Part shown: positions 1 through 8,526 of the stretch, one piece after another
How positions within the stretch are numbered: position 1 is the stretch's first letter
Layout of the letters: every line of letters begins with the position of its first letter
Assembly: GCF_021278985.1 (NCBI RefSeq)
Contig: NZ_CP082833.1
Coordinates: 5,208,001 to 5,272,000 of the forward strand
DNA length: 64,000 nt
Direction: 5' to 3'
Source of the DNA: Citrobacter rodentium NBRC 105723 = DSM 16636
GTDB taxonomy: Bacteria > Pseudomonadota > Gammaproteobacteria > Enterobacterales > Enterobacteriaceae
The notes under the pieces: generated by a model
Database searches by the model: none
Told to the model about the DNA's origin: nothing
Seen by the model: the letters and a program-made list of their open reading frames with translations, nothing else
Program-made: the position numbers and the translations under genes

Positions 1-862
1 GAATACCCAGAGCCAGGTCTATTCCGTTGATAACCTCAATCACTTCGCCGACGTGCTCAACGACATTGATGAAATAGCGCAGCTACAAAAGATCCCTGCC
101 GATGGTGCAGTTGCTGAAGCTTCTCCTGGCCAGTTTGAAATCAATCTCTACCATACCGATAACGTACTCGATGCCTGTGACGATGCGTTAGCCCTCAAAC
201 GGCTGGTGCGTCTGATGGCGGAAAAACATAAGATGCACGCCACTTTTATGGCCAAGCCCTATGAAGAACATGCCGGTAGCGGTATGCACATCCACATCAG
301 CCTGCTGAACAATCGTGGCGATAATGCCTTTTCCGACAAGGATGGCGAGGATTCTGCACTGCTTAAAAAAGCCCTGTCAGGGATGATCGATTTAATGCCT
401 TCGTCCATGGCGCTACTGGCGCCGAACGTTAACTCATATCGCCGCTTCCAGCCGGGGATGTACGTCCCGACTCAGGCATCCTGGGGCCACAATAACCGTA
501 CGGTTGCCCTGCGCATCCCCTGTGGCGATCGTCAAAACCACCGGGTTGAGTATCGTGTAGCTGGGGCTGACGCCAATCCGTATCTGGTGATGGCGACAAT
601 TTTTGCCGGCATTCTGCACGGTCTTGATAATGATCTGCCGCTGCAGAAAGAGGTGGAAGGCAATGGTCTGGTGCAGGAAGGTTTGCCCTTCCCAATCCGC
701 CAGAGCGATGCGCTGTGGGAATTTATGCAAAATGACCACCTTCGCCACTATCTGGGTGAACGTTTTTGCCACGTATACCACGCATGTAAGAACGATGAAT
801 TGTTGCAATTTGAGCGGCTTATCACAGATACAGAAATTGAGTGGATGTTGAAAAATGCATAG
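1..862 (+). CDS. puuA: Gamma-glutamylputrescine synthetase, 5' end outside window
   Basis: C-terminal 286 residues of a glutamine-synthetase-fold enzyme; the reading frame is open from base 2, so the gene begins before the window. PuuA ligates glutamate to putrescine with ATP, the first step of the Puu putrescine route in the cytosol. Visible are the glutamine synthetase catalytic blocks GSGMHIHIS and NSYRRFQPG and the nucleotide-binding ALRIP, and the tail EIEWMLKNA matches the E. coli enzyme closely. puuP follows on the same strand after about 310 bases, the same order as the E. coli puuAP unit. No lesion is seen in the part present. Confidence 0.93.
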   Translation, partial: NTQSQVYSVDNLNHFADVLNDIDEIAQLQKIPADGAVAEASPGQFEINLYHTDNVLDACDDALALKRLVRLMAEKHKMHATFMAKPYEEHAGSGMHIHISLLNNRGDNAFSDKDGEDSALLKKALSGMIDLMPSSMALLAPNVNSYRRFQPGMYVPTQASWGHNNRTVALRIPCGDRQNHRVEYRVAGADANPYLVMATIFAGILHGLDNDLPLQKEVEGNGLVQEGLPFPIRQSDALWEFMQNDHLRHYLGERFCHVYHACKNDELLQFERLITDTEIEWMLKNA

Positions 863-1006
863 CGCCTTTAACAGGGCCGTAATAACGGGCTAAGGGGATC
901 CTGGTCTGACATTTTCTGGTAATCCAGACATTTCCCGTATGTCGCGTTATGGAACTCTGGCGGCAACGGGTTACCGTAACGATTAATTTTGTGACGAGGA
1001 AATGAG

Positions 1007-1183
1007 ATGATACCGATGATGACGTTTTCCCAGGGAGAAGGAGGCAGCGAACGTGAAATCCTGGCGGCTCGCTGCGCCCTATTGACTATTACGCTCTTGC
1101 TTCCTCTGCTAAACAGGTTTGATTTCAGGTCGACGCGATCAAAAACCCCGTTGCGCAGTGGAGGTCAAGCCAATGGCCACTAA
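1007..1183 (+). CDS. Possible 58-residue small protein or leader overlapping the puuP start
   Basis: Open frame starting MIPMMTFSQGEG and ending QANGH, with a GAGGA Shine-Dalgarno at 996-1000 seven bases before the ATG. It contains one hydrophobic stretch (CALLTITLLLPLLN) that could span a membrane. Its stop lies inside the first codons of puuP, an 11-base overlap that would allow translational coupling. I know of no family match. It could equally be a chance frame in the 310-base puuA-puuP gap; the Shine-Dalgarno and the overlap are the only support. Confidence 0.3.
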   Translation: MIPMMTFSQGEGGSEREILAARCALLTITLLLPLLNRFDFRSTRSKTPLRSGGQANGH

Positions 1184-2564
1184 CACTTCACTGAATATTC
1201 CTGCGCAAGCGGGAAAGACCTCTCTGCGTAAATCGCTTAAGTTGTGGCAGGTCGTCATGATGGGGCTTGCCTATCTTACGCCGATGACCGTATTCGATAC
1301 CTTCGGCATCGTTTCTGGTATCAGCAACGGTCACGTTCCGGCTTCCTATCTGTTAGCGCTGGCGGGTGTTCTGTTTACCGCTATCAGTTACGGCAAACTG
1401 GTGCGTCAGTTTCCTGAGGCAGGTTCTGCGTATACCTATGCGCAAAAGTCGATAAACCCCCACGTAGGCTTTATGGTGGGCTGGTCGTCGCTGCTGGATT
1501 ATCTCTTCTTACCTATGATTAACGTCCTGCTGGCGAAGATTTATCTCTCTGCCCTCTTCCCCGAAGTCCCGCCGTGGGTATGGGTGGCTACCTTCGTCAC
1601 TATCCTGACCGCAGCTAATCTGAAAAGCGTTAACCTGGTGGCTAATTTCAACACCCTGTTTATTCTGGTACAAATAGCCATTATGGTGGTCTTTATTGTG
1701 CTGGTCGTTCACGGGCTTCATAAAGGCGAAGGCACCGGTACCGTGTGGTCTCTGCAGCCATTTATCAGCCAAAATGCACATCTGATCCCCATCATCACCG
1801 GGGCAACGATAGTCTGCTTCTCATTCCTGGGCTTTGACGCCGTCACCACACTGTCAGAAGAGACGCCGGATGCTGCCCGCGTAATCCCCAAGGCTATTTT
1901 CCTGACGGCTATATACGGTGGAATTATTTTCATCGTCGCCTCTTTTTTCATGCAGTTGTTTTTCCCCGATATCAGCCGTTTTAAAGATCCCGATGCCGCC
2001 CTGCCGGAAATAGCTCTGTACGTCGGCGGCAAGTTGTTCCAGTCCATATTCCTGTGCACAACCTTCGTGAACACACTGGCCTCAGGGTTGGCTTCACATG
2101 CCAGCGTGTCACGACTGCTTTATGTGATGGGCCGGGATAATGTCTTCCCGGAGCGAGTATTCGGCTACGTTCATCCGAAATGGAGAACGCCAGCGCTCAA
2201 CGTCATCATGGTGGGAATCGTATCCCTGTCCGCGTTGTTCTTCGATTTAGTCACCGCCACGGCGCTGATCAACTTTGGGGCACTCGTGGCGTTTACCTTT
2301 GTTAACCTGTCTGTCTTCAACCATTTCTGGCGGAGAAAAGGTTATAACAAAAGCTGGAAAGACCATTTTCACTACCTCCTGATGCCGCTCATTGGAGCGC
2401 TAACCGTAGGTGTGCTGTGGATAAACCTTGAAATCACGTCGTTAACGCTTGGGATCATCTGGGCGATGCTTGGTGGGATGTATCTCTGTTATCTGGTGAG
2501 ACGCTATCGCAAAGTGCCGCTATATAACGCAGAACAAAAGATAATTGCAGAAAGCGAGGGCTGA
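1173..2564 (+). CDS. puuP: Putrescine importer PuuP
   Basis: Inner-membrane amino acid-polyamine-organocation permease that brings putrescine into the cell for the Puu pathway. The 463-residue protein reads MATNTSLNIPAQAGKTSLRK and then follows E. coli PuuP almost residue by residue, including LTPMTVFDTFGIVSG in the first helix and SFLGFDAVTTLSEETPDAAR in the sixth; about twelve hydrophobic segments are visible. The ATG at 1173 is preferred over an upstream one at 1119 because it aligns with E. coli PuuP and has GAGG at 1161-1164. A clear terminator follows the stop. Confidence 0.95.
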   Translation: MATNTSLNIPAQAGKTSLRKSLKLWQVVMMGLAYLTPMTVFDTFGIVSGISNGHVPASYLLALAGVLFTAISYGKLVRQFPEAGSAYTYAQKSINPHVGFMVGWSSLLDYLFLPMINVLLAKIYLSALFPEVPPWVWVATFVTILTAANLKSVNLVANFNTLFILVQIAIMVVFIVLVVHGLHKGEGTGTVWSLQPFISQNAHLIPIITGATIVCFSFLGFDAVTTLSEETPDAARVIPKAIFLTAIYGGIIFIVASFFMQLFFPDISRFKDPDAALPEIALYVGGKLFQSIFLCTTFVNTLASGLASHASVSRLLYVMGRDNVFPERVFGYVHPKWRTPALNVIMVGIVSLSALFFDLVTATALINFGALVAFTFVNLSVFNHFWRRKGYNKSWKDHFHYLLMPLIGALTVGVLWINLEITSLTLGIIWAMLGGMYLCYLVRRYRKVPLYNAEQKIIAESEG

Positions 2565-2576
2565 TTAAATCAAACG

Positions 2577-2607
2577 GTGCGGCAAAGGATATCTGTGCCG
2601 CACTTTT
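2577..2607 (+). terminator. Rho-independent terminator of puuAP
   Basis: Perfect 8-bp stem GTGCGGCA/TGCCGCAC with an 11-base loop, followed by TTTT, 12 bases after the puuP stop. It separates puuP from the converging Dcu-family gene. Confidence 0.8.
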
Positions 2608-2692
2608 ATGCTGGCAGCATATGGGCTTTGAGTTGGCGAGGCTTCCCACTTCGCAGGCTGCAACTGGCCTAGAGCCAGACTTTTGAAGTGAT

Positions 2693-3982
2693 TCACTGAA
2701 TCAAATAAGCCAGCCCCGTAGCAAAGAGCATTGAAAGCAGTACCGATGCCAGGCCGGGCAGCAGAAAAGGATGATCGATAATATGTCGGCCCAGTCTGGT
2801 ATAACCGGTATCATCCATCTCTACCGCTGCCAGCAGCGTCGGATAGTTTGGCAAAATAAAAAGAGAAGACGTGGCCGGGAAGCAGGCCACTAAAATAGCC
2901 GGAGCAATGCCCATGCTCAGCGCGGCGGGGAATAAAATTTTTGTGGAAGCCGCCTGAGAATACAAAAAGCATGATGCCGCCATAATAATGATAGCCAGCA
3001 TAATGGGCGAATCCAACAAGTGTGACGAGACCGCGCTTTGCAACCACTGTTGATTGCTATCCATAAAAGTTGACCCCAGCCAGGCCACGCCGAGGATACA
3101 GATGCAGGAGGTCATGCCGGTTTTAAACACCGATCCGGACGGGACCTTGTGTACGTTAACCCGGCAGCACACGACAATCAGCAGCGCAACGCCTAACATC
3201 ATCTCTACCCGCGCCTGTCCGCTGCTCATGACCGGATGGGCAATCAGCCCTAATTTTGGACTGGTGACAATCGCATAAACCAGCACCACAACCAGTCCGA
3301 TGATAAAGATCAATACCGAACGACCGGCATAGGGCGGGATCGTCCGCTCATTCCTTGCCTTAACCTGAACCGGATTGTCATATAGCCGATCCTGCTGGCG
3401 GATCCTGTCCCAGCACAGGTAAGAAACAGAGGTGACCAGCAGCGCCAGAAAGGTGGACGGTATTGATACCGCAATGAGCTCAATATAGCCCCAGCCGGAA
3501 TGGCCCTTTTCCAGAATCCCCGAGAAGAAAATCACTGCCGCAGAAATGGGCGACGCCACAATGCCCAGCAAAGAGGCGCTGACGGAAAGAGCAAGCGCCC
3601 GGGTGGGTTTTATATTGTTCTCTTTCGCCACGCCGACAATAACCGGCATACAGGCAAAAGAGACCTGCCCGGTGCTGGCCATCATGGTTAATAACCAGGT
3701 GGAAAGCGGCGCGGTGATGACTAACAATCGCGGATAGCGGCGCAACAGGCGCTCGGTGAGGTCAACAAGGTATTCAATGCCGCCGGCTTCCTGCATGGCG
3801 GCAATCGCCACGATCACCACCATGATAAATACGATAACCAGCATCGGCATATCACCCGGCGTGGCGCCGAGCGCGCTGAGCACAATCACGCCGGCACCGC
3901 CGGCAAACCCCACTCCTATCCCCCCGACCCGCATGCCGATGTACAGAAACAGCAGCACCACCAGAAACTGAACCAATATCAT
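2693..3982 (-). CDS. Anaerobic C4-dicarboxylate transporter, DcuA/DcuB family
   Basis: A 429-residue inner-membrane protein of the Dcu family, which exchanges or takes up aspartate, fumarate, malate and succinate. Matches to DcuA/DcuB run through the whole length: GIGVGFAGGAGVIVLSALG near the N-terminus, VIVAIAAMQEAGGIEYLV, the ASPISAAV block, GMTSCICILGVAWLGSTF, SQAASTKILFPAALSMGI and FILPNYPTLLAAVEMDDTG. It is too divergent to say which Dcu it is. The start MILVQFLVVLLFLYIG at 3982 aligns with family N-termini; a longer frame from 4033 adds an unlikely hydrophilic leader. It lies downstream of the aldolase gene and FAH fragment on the same strand and may have been the last gene of that operon. 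Confidence 0.85.
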   Translation of the reverse strand: MILVQFLVVLLFLYIGMRVGGIGVGFAGGAGVIVLSALGATPGDMPMLVIVFIMVVIVAIAAMQEAGGIEYLVDLTERLLRRYPRLLVITAPLSTWLLTMMASTGQVSFACMPVIVGVAKENNIKPTRALALSVSASLLGIVASPISAAVIFFSGILEKGHSGWGYIELIAVSIPSTFLALLVTSVSYLCWDRIRQQDRLYDNPVQVKARNERTIPPYAGRSVLIFIIGLVVVLVYAIVTSPKLGLIAHPVMSSGQARVEMMLGVALLIVVCCRVNVHKVPSGSVFKTGMTSCICILGVAWLGSTFMDSNQQWLQSAVSSHLLDSPIMLAIIIMAASCFLYSQAASTKILFPAALSMGIAPAILVACFPATSSLFILPNYPTLLAAVEMDDTGYTRLGRHIIDHPFLLPGLASVLLSMLFATGLAYLIQ

Positions 3983-4054
3983 ATATTGCCTCCACGGCTC
4001 CCTGTCCGGCATTACCCCTTCGCAAGATGACATGGCCGCTGGGCAAACGCGCGC

Positions 4055-4255
4055 TCACCATATCTTTGGATGTAACCTGCCGGTAAACGACAATTCATCG
4101 CTGCACACGGTATTAATCAGACATCCGATATGCTCAATCTCAACTTCCACCCTGTCCCCGGGCTGCATAAAGAGCGGCGGCGTACGTTTTTTTCCGATAC
4201 CTCCGGGGGTGCCGGTCAGGATCACATCACCCAGGGAAGAGACAGAGGTGAAAGC
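4055..4255 (-). pseudogene. 3' fragment of a fumarylacetoacetate hydrolase family gene
   Basis: About 65 codons translate to the C-terminal FAH-family core: GDVILTGTPGGIG, then a Lys-rich linker, FMQPGDRVEVEIEHIG and CLINTV. Complete family members run 210-330 residues and carry the metal-binding Glu/Asp residues upstream, which are absent; sequence above about 4255 has no family resemblance. Family enzymes cleave or isomerise acylpyruvates and related oxo acids. The remnant sits between the aldolase gene and the Dcu gene on the same strand, suggesting that an oxo-acid-cleaving step of the old operon was lost by deletion. Confidence 0.7.
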
Positions 4256-4307
4256 CCCGACGTTATGATGAAGAACAGCAAAAGATAGCCGGGCGAAGTA
4301 ACCTATT

Positions 4308-4345
4308 ATCCGCAATACAGTAAGAGATATTTCTGTATTGCGGAT
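4308..4345. repeat. Perfect 13-bp inverted repeat (stem-loop) after the aldolase gene
   Basis: Arms ATCCGCAATACAG and its complement with a 12-base loop, 22 bases beyond the stop of the leftward aldolase gene and just above the FAH fragment. No T-tract follows on the minus strand, so it may be an RNA-stabilising hairpin or a deletion scar rather than a simple terminator. Confidence 0.6.
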
Positions 4346-4366
4346 TAACAACAGACTCAGAATAAA

Positions 4367-5296
4367 TTAACGGACGCGGCCCAGCTCAGCGGCGCGCATG
4401 GCATCGTGGATCTCTTTTTCAGCGCCCTTTTCCAACGGCAGCAGCGGAGAGCGAACGGTCGCATGTTCAAGGATCCCACGCGCAACCAGAGCATGTTTAA
4501 GGGCCACTGTCCCTTCCATGTGAGAACCGCGGTGGTACACGCTTTTGGTCACCGGCAGCAGACGATCGTGCAGCTGACGCGCTTTAACATAATCGCCCGC
4601 TTTACCCGCCTTGATCATTTCAATTAACGGCTCAGGCGCGATATTACCGTAGCCGACAAGGAAACCATCCACATCAAAGGCAGTATGCAGCAGATATTCA
4701 TCGTGGCAGCTTAAGATTTGCAGATCCGGACGCTCGCAGCGAATAACCGGAATCTCAGTGTCCCAGCGGCGCATATTACGCACGCCATTCTTCATGGCAA
4801 ATACGCCCGGCTGCGCGGAGATATCCAGCAGCGTTTTCAGGTTGTAGGTGGCTTTAGTGACATCCGGATACTGGAAAAGAATCAGCGGCAAGCCACTTTC
4901 TTCATACACCACGCGGTAGCGATCCTGAGGCGCGCCGTCCTGATAGCCAAAACGCAGCCAGCCGTGTGAAGGATAGAGCAAACCCGCAGATGCGCCGGCG
5001 GCAACGGCGCGCTTCGCCTCCAGCGCGGCCACTTCCGTCCCTTCCCCGGTGATACCGGCAATAATGGGAAGCTTATCATCCACGGATTTCACAAACGCGC
5101 GGATCACATTCGCCTGCTCTTCCTGGGTCAGAAAAGTCCCTTCTCCCGCGTGTCCCAGCACTACCAGACCTTTCACGCCGTCAATGCTGCCCAGCCAGTT
5201 ACCGAGGCGCTGAATGGCATCATAGTCTACACGTCCATCGCGAGTGAATGGCGTAACCGGAGCCGGAGTCAAACCTCTCAGATCGATGTTAATCAT
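4367..5296 (-). CDS. Dihydrodipicolinate synthase / N-acetylneuraminate lyase family aldolase or dehydratase
   Basis: A 309-residue cytosolic (beta/alpha)8-barrel enzyme. Family marks are the N-terminal LTPAPVTPFTRDGRVDYDAI, the GHAGEGTFLT loop in place of the usual GTTGE, PIIAGITGEGTEVAA, the tyrosine of ILFQYPDV and the Schiff-base lysine in GVFAMKNGVRN. Family members act on 2-oxo acids, for example aldonate-derived keto-deoxy acids, N-acetylneuraminate or dihydrodipicolinate; the altered first loop and LacI context argue for a catabolic sugar-acid or similar substrate rather than lysine synthesis. ATG at 5296 has AAGGGG seven bases ahead. Its promoter region carries operator-like sites matched before the MFS gene, so the LacI-type protein encoded next door is the likely regulator. 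Confidence 0.8.
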   Translation of the reverse strand: MINIDLRGLTPAPVTPFTRDGRVDYDAIQRLGNWLGSIDGVKGLVVLGHAGEGTFLTQEEQANVIRAFVKSVDDKLPIIAGITGEGTEVAALEAKRAVAAGASAGLLYPSHGWLRFGYQDGAPQDRYRVVYEESGLPLILFQYPDVTKATYNLKTLLDISAQPGVFAMKNGVRNMRRWDTEIPVIRCERPDLQILSCHDEYLLHTAFDVDGFLVGYGNIAPEPLIEMIKAGKAGDYVKARQLHDRLLPVTKSVYHRGSHMEGTVALKHALVARGILEHATVRSPLLPLEKGAEKEIHDAMRAAELGRVR

Positions 5297-5355
5297 AAAT
5301 ATCCCCTTGATGAATAATCATTTGTTTACGGTTAAGCGATTATTTAAAACGCAAA

Positions 5356-5381
5356 TGAAATCGTTTCTGCAATCGTTTTCA
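5356..5381. promoter_or_regulatory. Two overlapping LacI-family operator-like sites before the aldolase gene
   Basis: TGAAATCGTTTCTG at 5356-5369 and TGCAATCGTTTTCA at 5368-5381, both with the central CG typical of LacI-family operators. The second matches the complement of the site at 6879-6892 in 13 of 14 positions. Placed 60-85 bases before the leftward ATG at 5296. Confidence 0.5.
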
Positions 5382-5548
5382 CGGGATTGACATTGAACCT
5401 GAAAAATAAAACCGTCAACGCCATATTGGTTAAAAATGCAACGCAGATCACAAACTAAACAGCGATCTGCATCCGGTATGAGATCCGTTATACAAAAATC
5501 AACCCTCCCCGCTTTCTCCAGGAAAGCCGGGGAAGGATTTCAGGCGGA

Positions 5549-6580
5549 TTATTTACGTGGAGACGAAGTAGACTTACGAGGAATAAGGGAAGGCGTGGTA
5601 ACCCGCATATTATTATTTATCTCTGGATTCAATAACATATCAACCGCATTGCTGGCGATATGCTCCAGCGGCGTCCTGACCGAGGTCAGCGCCACGGGTA
5701 GCCTGCTCACCAGGGGAATATCATTGTAGCCCACCAGGGATAGATCTTCGCCAATCACCAGCCCCTGCTGGTGCGCGGCCGCGAGGACGCCAATCGCCAG
5801 CTCATCATTGACGGCAAACAGCGCGCTCGGGCGATGCGGCTGGCTGAGGATCTTCACTCCCTGCTGCTCCCCTGAGGCGATATTAAAATCAGAATGACAA
5901 CACCATTCCGCTTCGATCCTGAGTCCGGCTTCCTGCATTGCCCGCTCAAAGCCCTTACGCCGGTTGCGCGCGTTGGAGGCAAAATCAGGGCCGCCAATCA
6001 GGCCAATATCCCGGTGGCCTAAATCAATCAGGTGTCGGGTAGCCAGATAGCCGCCAAGCTCATCGTCCCCGACCGATGAAGGACTAAAACCGTCGGTGCG
6101 CAGCGCCAGTACGTGGGGAACATCCCGTTCACGCAGGGTTTGCGGCAAAGGATCGTCCAGTCGGCAGGTGGACATGATCAGCCCATCAACACGGCGATCC
6201 AGCAGCGATTCAACGGCGTTTTTCTCCTGCTCTTTGCTATCTCCGCAGGTAGCGACAATTGCAAAGTAGCCTCGCCTGGCCGCCGCCCTGGCTATCTCTT
6301 CAAAAAGCATCGCCGTGACGGCATCGGTCAGCCTGGGAACCAGGACGCCAAGCGTTCCGGTATCGCCACGCCGCAGGCTGGAAGCAACATAGTCCCGACG
6401 GTAGCCAAGCTCTCGCGCCACCTGGCGAATTTTATCTGCCGAGGTGCTGCGCGAGGTGGGTAGCCTTTCATCGAGTACGCGCGAAACGGTCGAGACGCTC
6501 ACGCCCGCAGCGCGAGCAACATCCCGCATTGTCGCCAGCTTTTTTTCCGGCAAATCGTTCAGTTCACTTTCTTGATCCAT
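5549..6580 (-). CDS. LacI-family transcriptional regulator
   Basis: A 343-residue protein with the LacI helix-turn-helix and hinge at residues about 15-66 (MRDVARAAGVSVSTVSRVL, then YVASSLRRGDTGTLGVLVP) and a periplasmic-binding-protein-like effector domain containing GLIMSTC, HLIDLGHRDIGLIGG, FAVNDELAIGVL and LVGYNDIPL. The fold and length are those of GntR/IdnR-like sugar-acid repressors. ATG at 6580 has GGAG six bases ahead. It lies between the aldolase gene and the divergent MFS gene, and matched operator-like palindromes occur at both promoters, so I infer it represses both transcription units and responds to a pathway intermediate. Ligand unknown. Confidence 0.88.
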   Translation of the reverse strand: MDQESELNDLPEKKLATMRDVARAAGVSVSTVSRVLDERLPTSRSTSADKIRQVARELGYRRDYVASSLRRGDTGTLGVLVPRLTDAVTAMLFEEIARAAARRGYFAIVATCGDSKEQEKNAVESLLDRRVDGLIMSTCRLDDPLPQTLRERDVPHVLALRTDGFSPSSVGDDELGGYLATRHLIDLGHRDIGLIGGPDFASNARNRRKGFERAMQEAGLRIEAEWCCHSDFNIASGEQQGVKILSQPHRPSALFAVNDELAIGVLAAAHQQGLVIGEDLSLVGYNDIPLVSRLPVALTSVRTPLEHIASNAVDMLLNPEINNNMRVTTPSLIPRKSTSSPRK

Positions 6581-6878
6581 CTGCTACTCCAACTCATCAA
6601 TGCGGGTAAATATCCGTGTTGCCCGTTCAAGGGATACCATCATGCAAACCGAGAGATTAAAGGATCTTACGTCAAACCTCGTCCGGACAAAAGGAATGGT
6701 GCTTCACTTTGCCAGGGTCCGCTCTCCCGGTGGTTTATTCACTCATCTTGTTCACTTTACTCGACGTTCGCTGCCTGGCCTTTTTACGCGTTAGTTTTAT
6801 CAGATTGTGAACTGTTCGACATTTATACAACTGTCGCAATTGACTTAGCGACAAATCCAGCAAAGGATTAGCTGCAAA

Positions 6879-6902
6879 TGAAATCGATTGCAATAACGTT
6901 AT
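6879..6902. promoter_or_regulatory. LacI-family operator-like palindromes before the MFS gene
   Basis: TGAAATCGATTGCA at 6879-6892 carries a perfect AATCGATT core; ATAACGTTAT at 6893-6902 is a perfect 10-bp palindrome with central CG. The first is 13/14 identical to the complement of the site at 5368-5381. Located about 105-125 bases before the MFS start. The rest of the 425-base gap (6581-7005) shows no convincing gene. Confidence 0.5.
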
Positions 6903-7005
6903 CACAAACGAATTATGCAGCACGTCGATGAATTAGGGTTCGTTACCCTGTGGTTATTCAGAAACTTACGTGTATGCCCCAGAAAACGTTTAACAGGGTA
7001 ATACT

Positions 7006-8403
7006 ATGTCAACTCAGGTTATTACTTCAGATTACGCAGTTGCCAGCGGAACGGCGTCAACCCCAGATGCGCTGCTGGCAAGGCTGGAACGCCTTCCTAT
7101 CACCCGACGGCTGAAAGCGATCCGCGTTATCGTCGGCTTATCGACGTTTTTCGATGCCTATACCATTATTGCAATCGCATTTGCTCTCCCCCAGCTTACT
7201 CAGGAGTGGGGTCTTACGCCGACCTTTGTCGGTCTTATTATTGCGGCCAGCTATGTGGGACAGTTGTGCGGCGCACTTTTTTTTGGCTCACTGGCGGAAA
7301 AAATAGGCCGTATTGGCGTTTTACGTATCACCATTATCATGTTCGTGCTGATGGATGCCGCCTGCCTTTTTGCCTGGAACGGCTGGTCAATTCTTATCAT
7401 TCGCTTTTTACAGGGCGTGGGTATCGGCGCCGAGGTTCCCGTGGCCAGCGCCTATATCAATGAATTTGTCGGCGCCAAAAAGCGCGGGCGTTTCTTTTTG
7501 TTGTATGAGGTGATTTTCCCCATCGGCATGATGTTTGCCGGGTTGGTGGGGTATTTTCTGGTGCCCATCTATGGATGGAAAGTCATGTTTTTAATCGGCC
7601 TGGTGCCCTCTGCGCTGACCGTTCCCCTGCGCTGGCTGATGCCAGAATCACCACGCTGGTTGACCGCAAAAGGCCGACTGAAAGAAGCGGAGAACGTCGT
7701 ATCAACGCTGGAATCTGAGGTCATCAGACGCGGGATGACGTTACCTGAACCGGAAATAAAAGCCCCGACGGTTCACAAAGCGGCTCCGGAAGGAGCGAAA
7801 GCCCTCTTTAGCGGCATCTACAAATCCCGAACCTTTATGCTGTGGGGGCTGTGGCTGACGGTTTATAGCGTCAACAATGGGATGATCACCTGGTTCCCTA
7901 CCCTCTACAAAACCTGGTTTAACCTCTCCCTCGATACCAGCCTGGCCTACGGCTGGATCACCTCCTCCTGCGGCGTCGTTGCTTCGGTGATCTGCGCCTT
8001 GATGATCGACCGTGTCGGCCGCAAGCGCTGGTACACATGGGCCTTTCTACTGGCCATTGTTCCGCTGATTGCCCTTTCTGTTCTGGGGGCAAAATCCGCC
8101 GTTGAAATTCTGATTCTGGGCAGTCTCACCTACGCCATTCTGCAAACCATCGCTTTCTCGCTTTATCTGTACGCGGCCGAGCTTTATCCCACCCGACTGC
8201 GCGCTATCGGCACCGCGTATTCCAGCGCATGGCTCCGGGCAGGGTCTTCCATAGGCCCCCTGATGGTCGGTTTTATCGTCAGCGGCTTCGGGATCCGCTT
8301 TGTATTTATCACTTTCACGGTTATTGCACTGATTGGCGGCTTAATTACCTGGCTTTTTGCCATTGAAACCAAAGGAAAATCGTTAGAAGAGCTGTCGCCT
8401 TAG
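7006..8403 (+). CDS. Major facilitator superfamily transporter, sugar/organic acid porter type
   Basis: A 465-residue inner-membrane proton symporter with about twelve membrane helices. Sugar-porter marks are GSLAEKIGRIGVLR between helices 2 and 3, the RFLQGVGIGAEVPVASAYI block in helix 4 to 5, LMPESPRWLTAKGR after helix 6, and the second-half DRVGRKRWY. The long soluble N-terminus (about 35 residues) and PESPRWL motif are shared with aromatic-acid, niacin and sugar-acid carriers. It begins the rightward unit of the LacI-type cluster and is followed by an OprB-like porin, so it likely imports the same compound that enters through the porin. Substrate not assignable from sequence. Confidence 0.85.
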   Translation: MSTQVITSDYAVASGTASTPDALLARLERLPITRRLKAIRVIVGLSTFFDAYTIIAIAFALPQLTQEWGLTPTFVGLIIAASYVGQLCGALFFGSLAEKIGRIGVLRITIIMFVLMDAACLFAWNGWSILIIRFLQGVGIGAEVPVASAYINEFVGAKKRGRFFLLYEVIFPIGMMFAGLVGYFLVPIYGWKVMFLIGLVPSALTVPLRWLMPESPRWLTAKGRLKEAENVVSTLESEVIRRGMTLPEPEIKAPTVHKAAPEGAKALFSGIYKSRTFMLWGLWLTVYSVNNGMITWFPTLYKTWFNLSLDTSLAYGWITSSCGVVASVICALMIDRVGRKRWYTWAFLLAIVPLIALSVLGAKSAVEILILGSLTYAILQTIAFSLYLYAAELYPTRLRAIGTAYSSAWLRAGSSIGPLMVGFIVSGFGIRFVFITFTVIALIGGLITWLFAIETKGKSLEELSP

Positions 8404-8409
8404 ACGGTC

Positions 8410-8447
8410 AGCGGCTCCGGGAAGCATGGAGCCGCTTCGGACCGAAG
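8410..8447. repeat. Inverted repeats between the MFS and porin genes
   Basis: AGCGGCTCC/GGAGCCGCT (9-bp arms, 9-base loop) at 8410-8436, overlapped by the near-palindrome CTTCGGACCGAAG at 8435-8447. There is no T-tract; it could tune the relative level of transporter and porin mRNA. Confidence 0.5.
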
Positions 8448-8526
8448 GTCGGCGTAGTCGGCTGATTCAGCTGCGCCTGACCCGGGATCATTCATAGACC
8501 TGGCTCATCAACGGACGGTGAAAAAC

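Noticed and set aside
3852..4061. Short leftward frame overlapping the start of the Dcu gene
   Set aside because: Out-of-frame shadow of the Dcu coding region with Arg/Gly-rich nonsense composition.
6572..6871. Small genes in the LacI-MFS intergenic gap
   Set aside because: No ribosome sites or recognisable protein features; the region is better explained as promoter and operator DNA.
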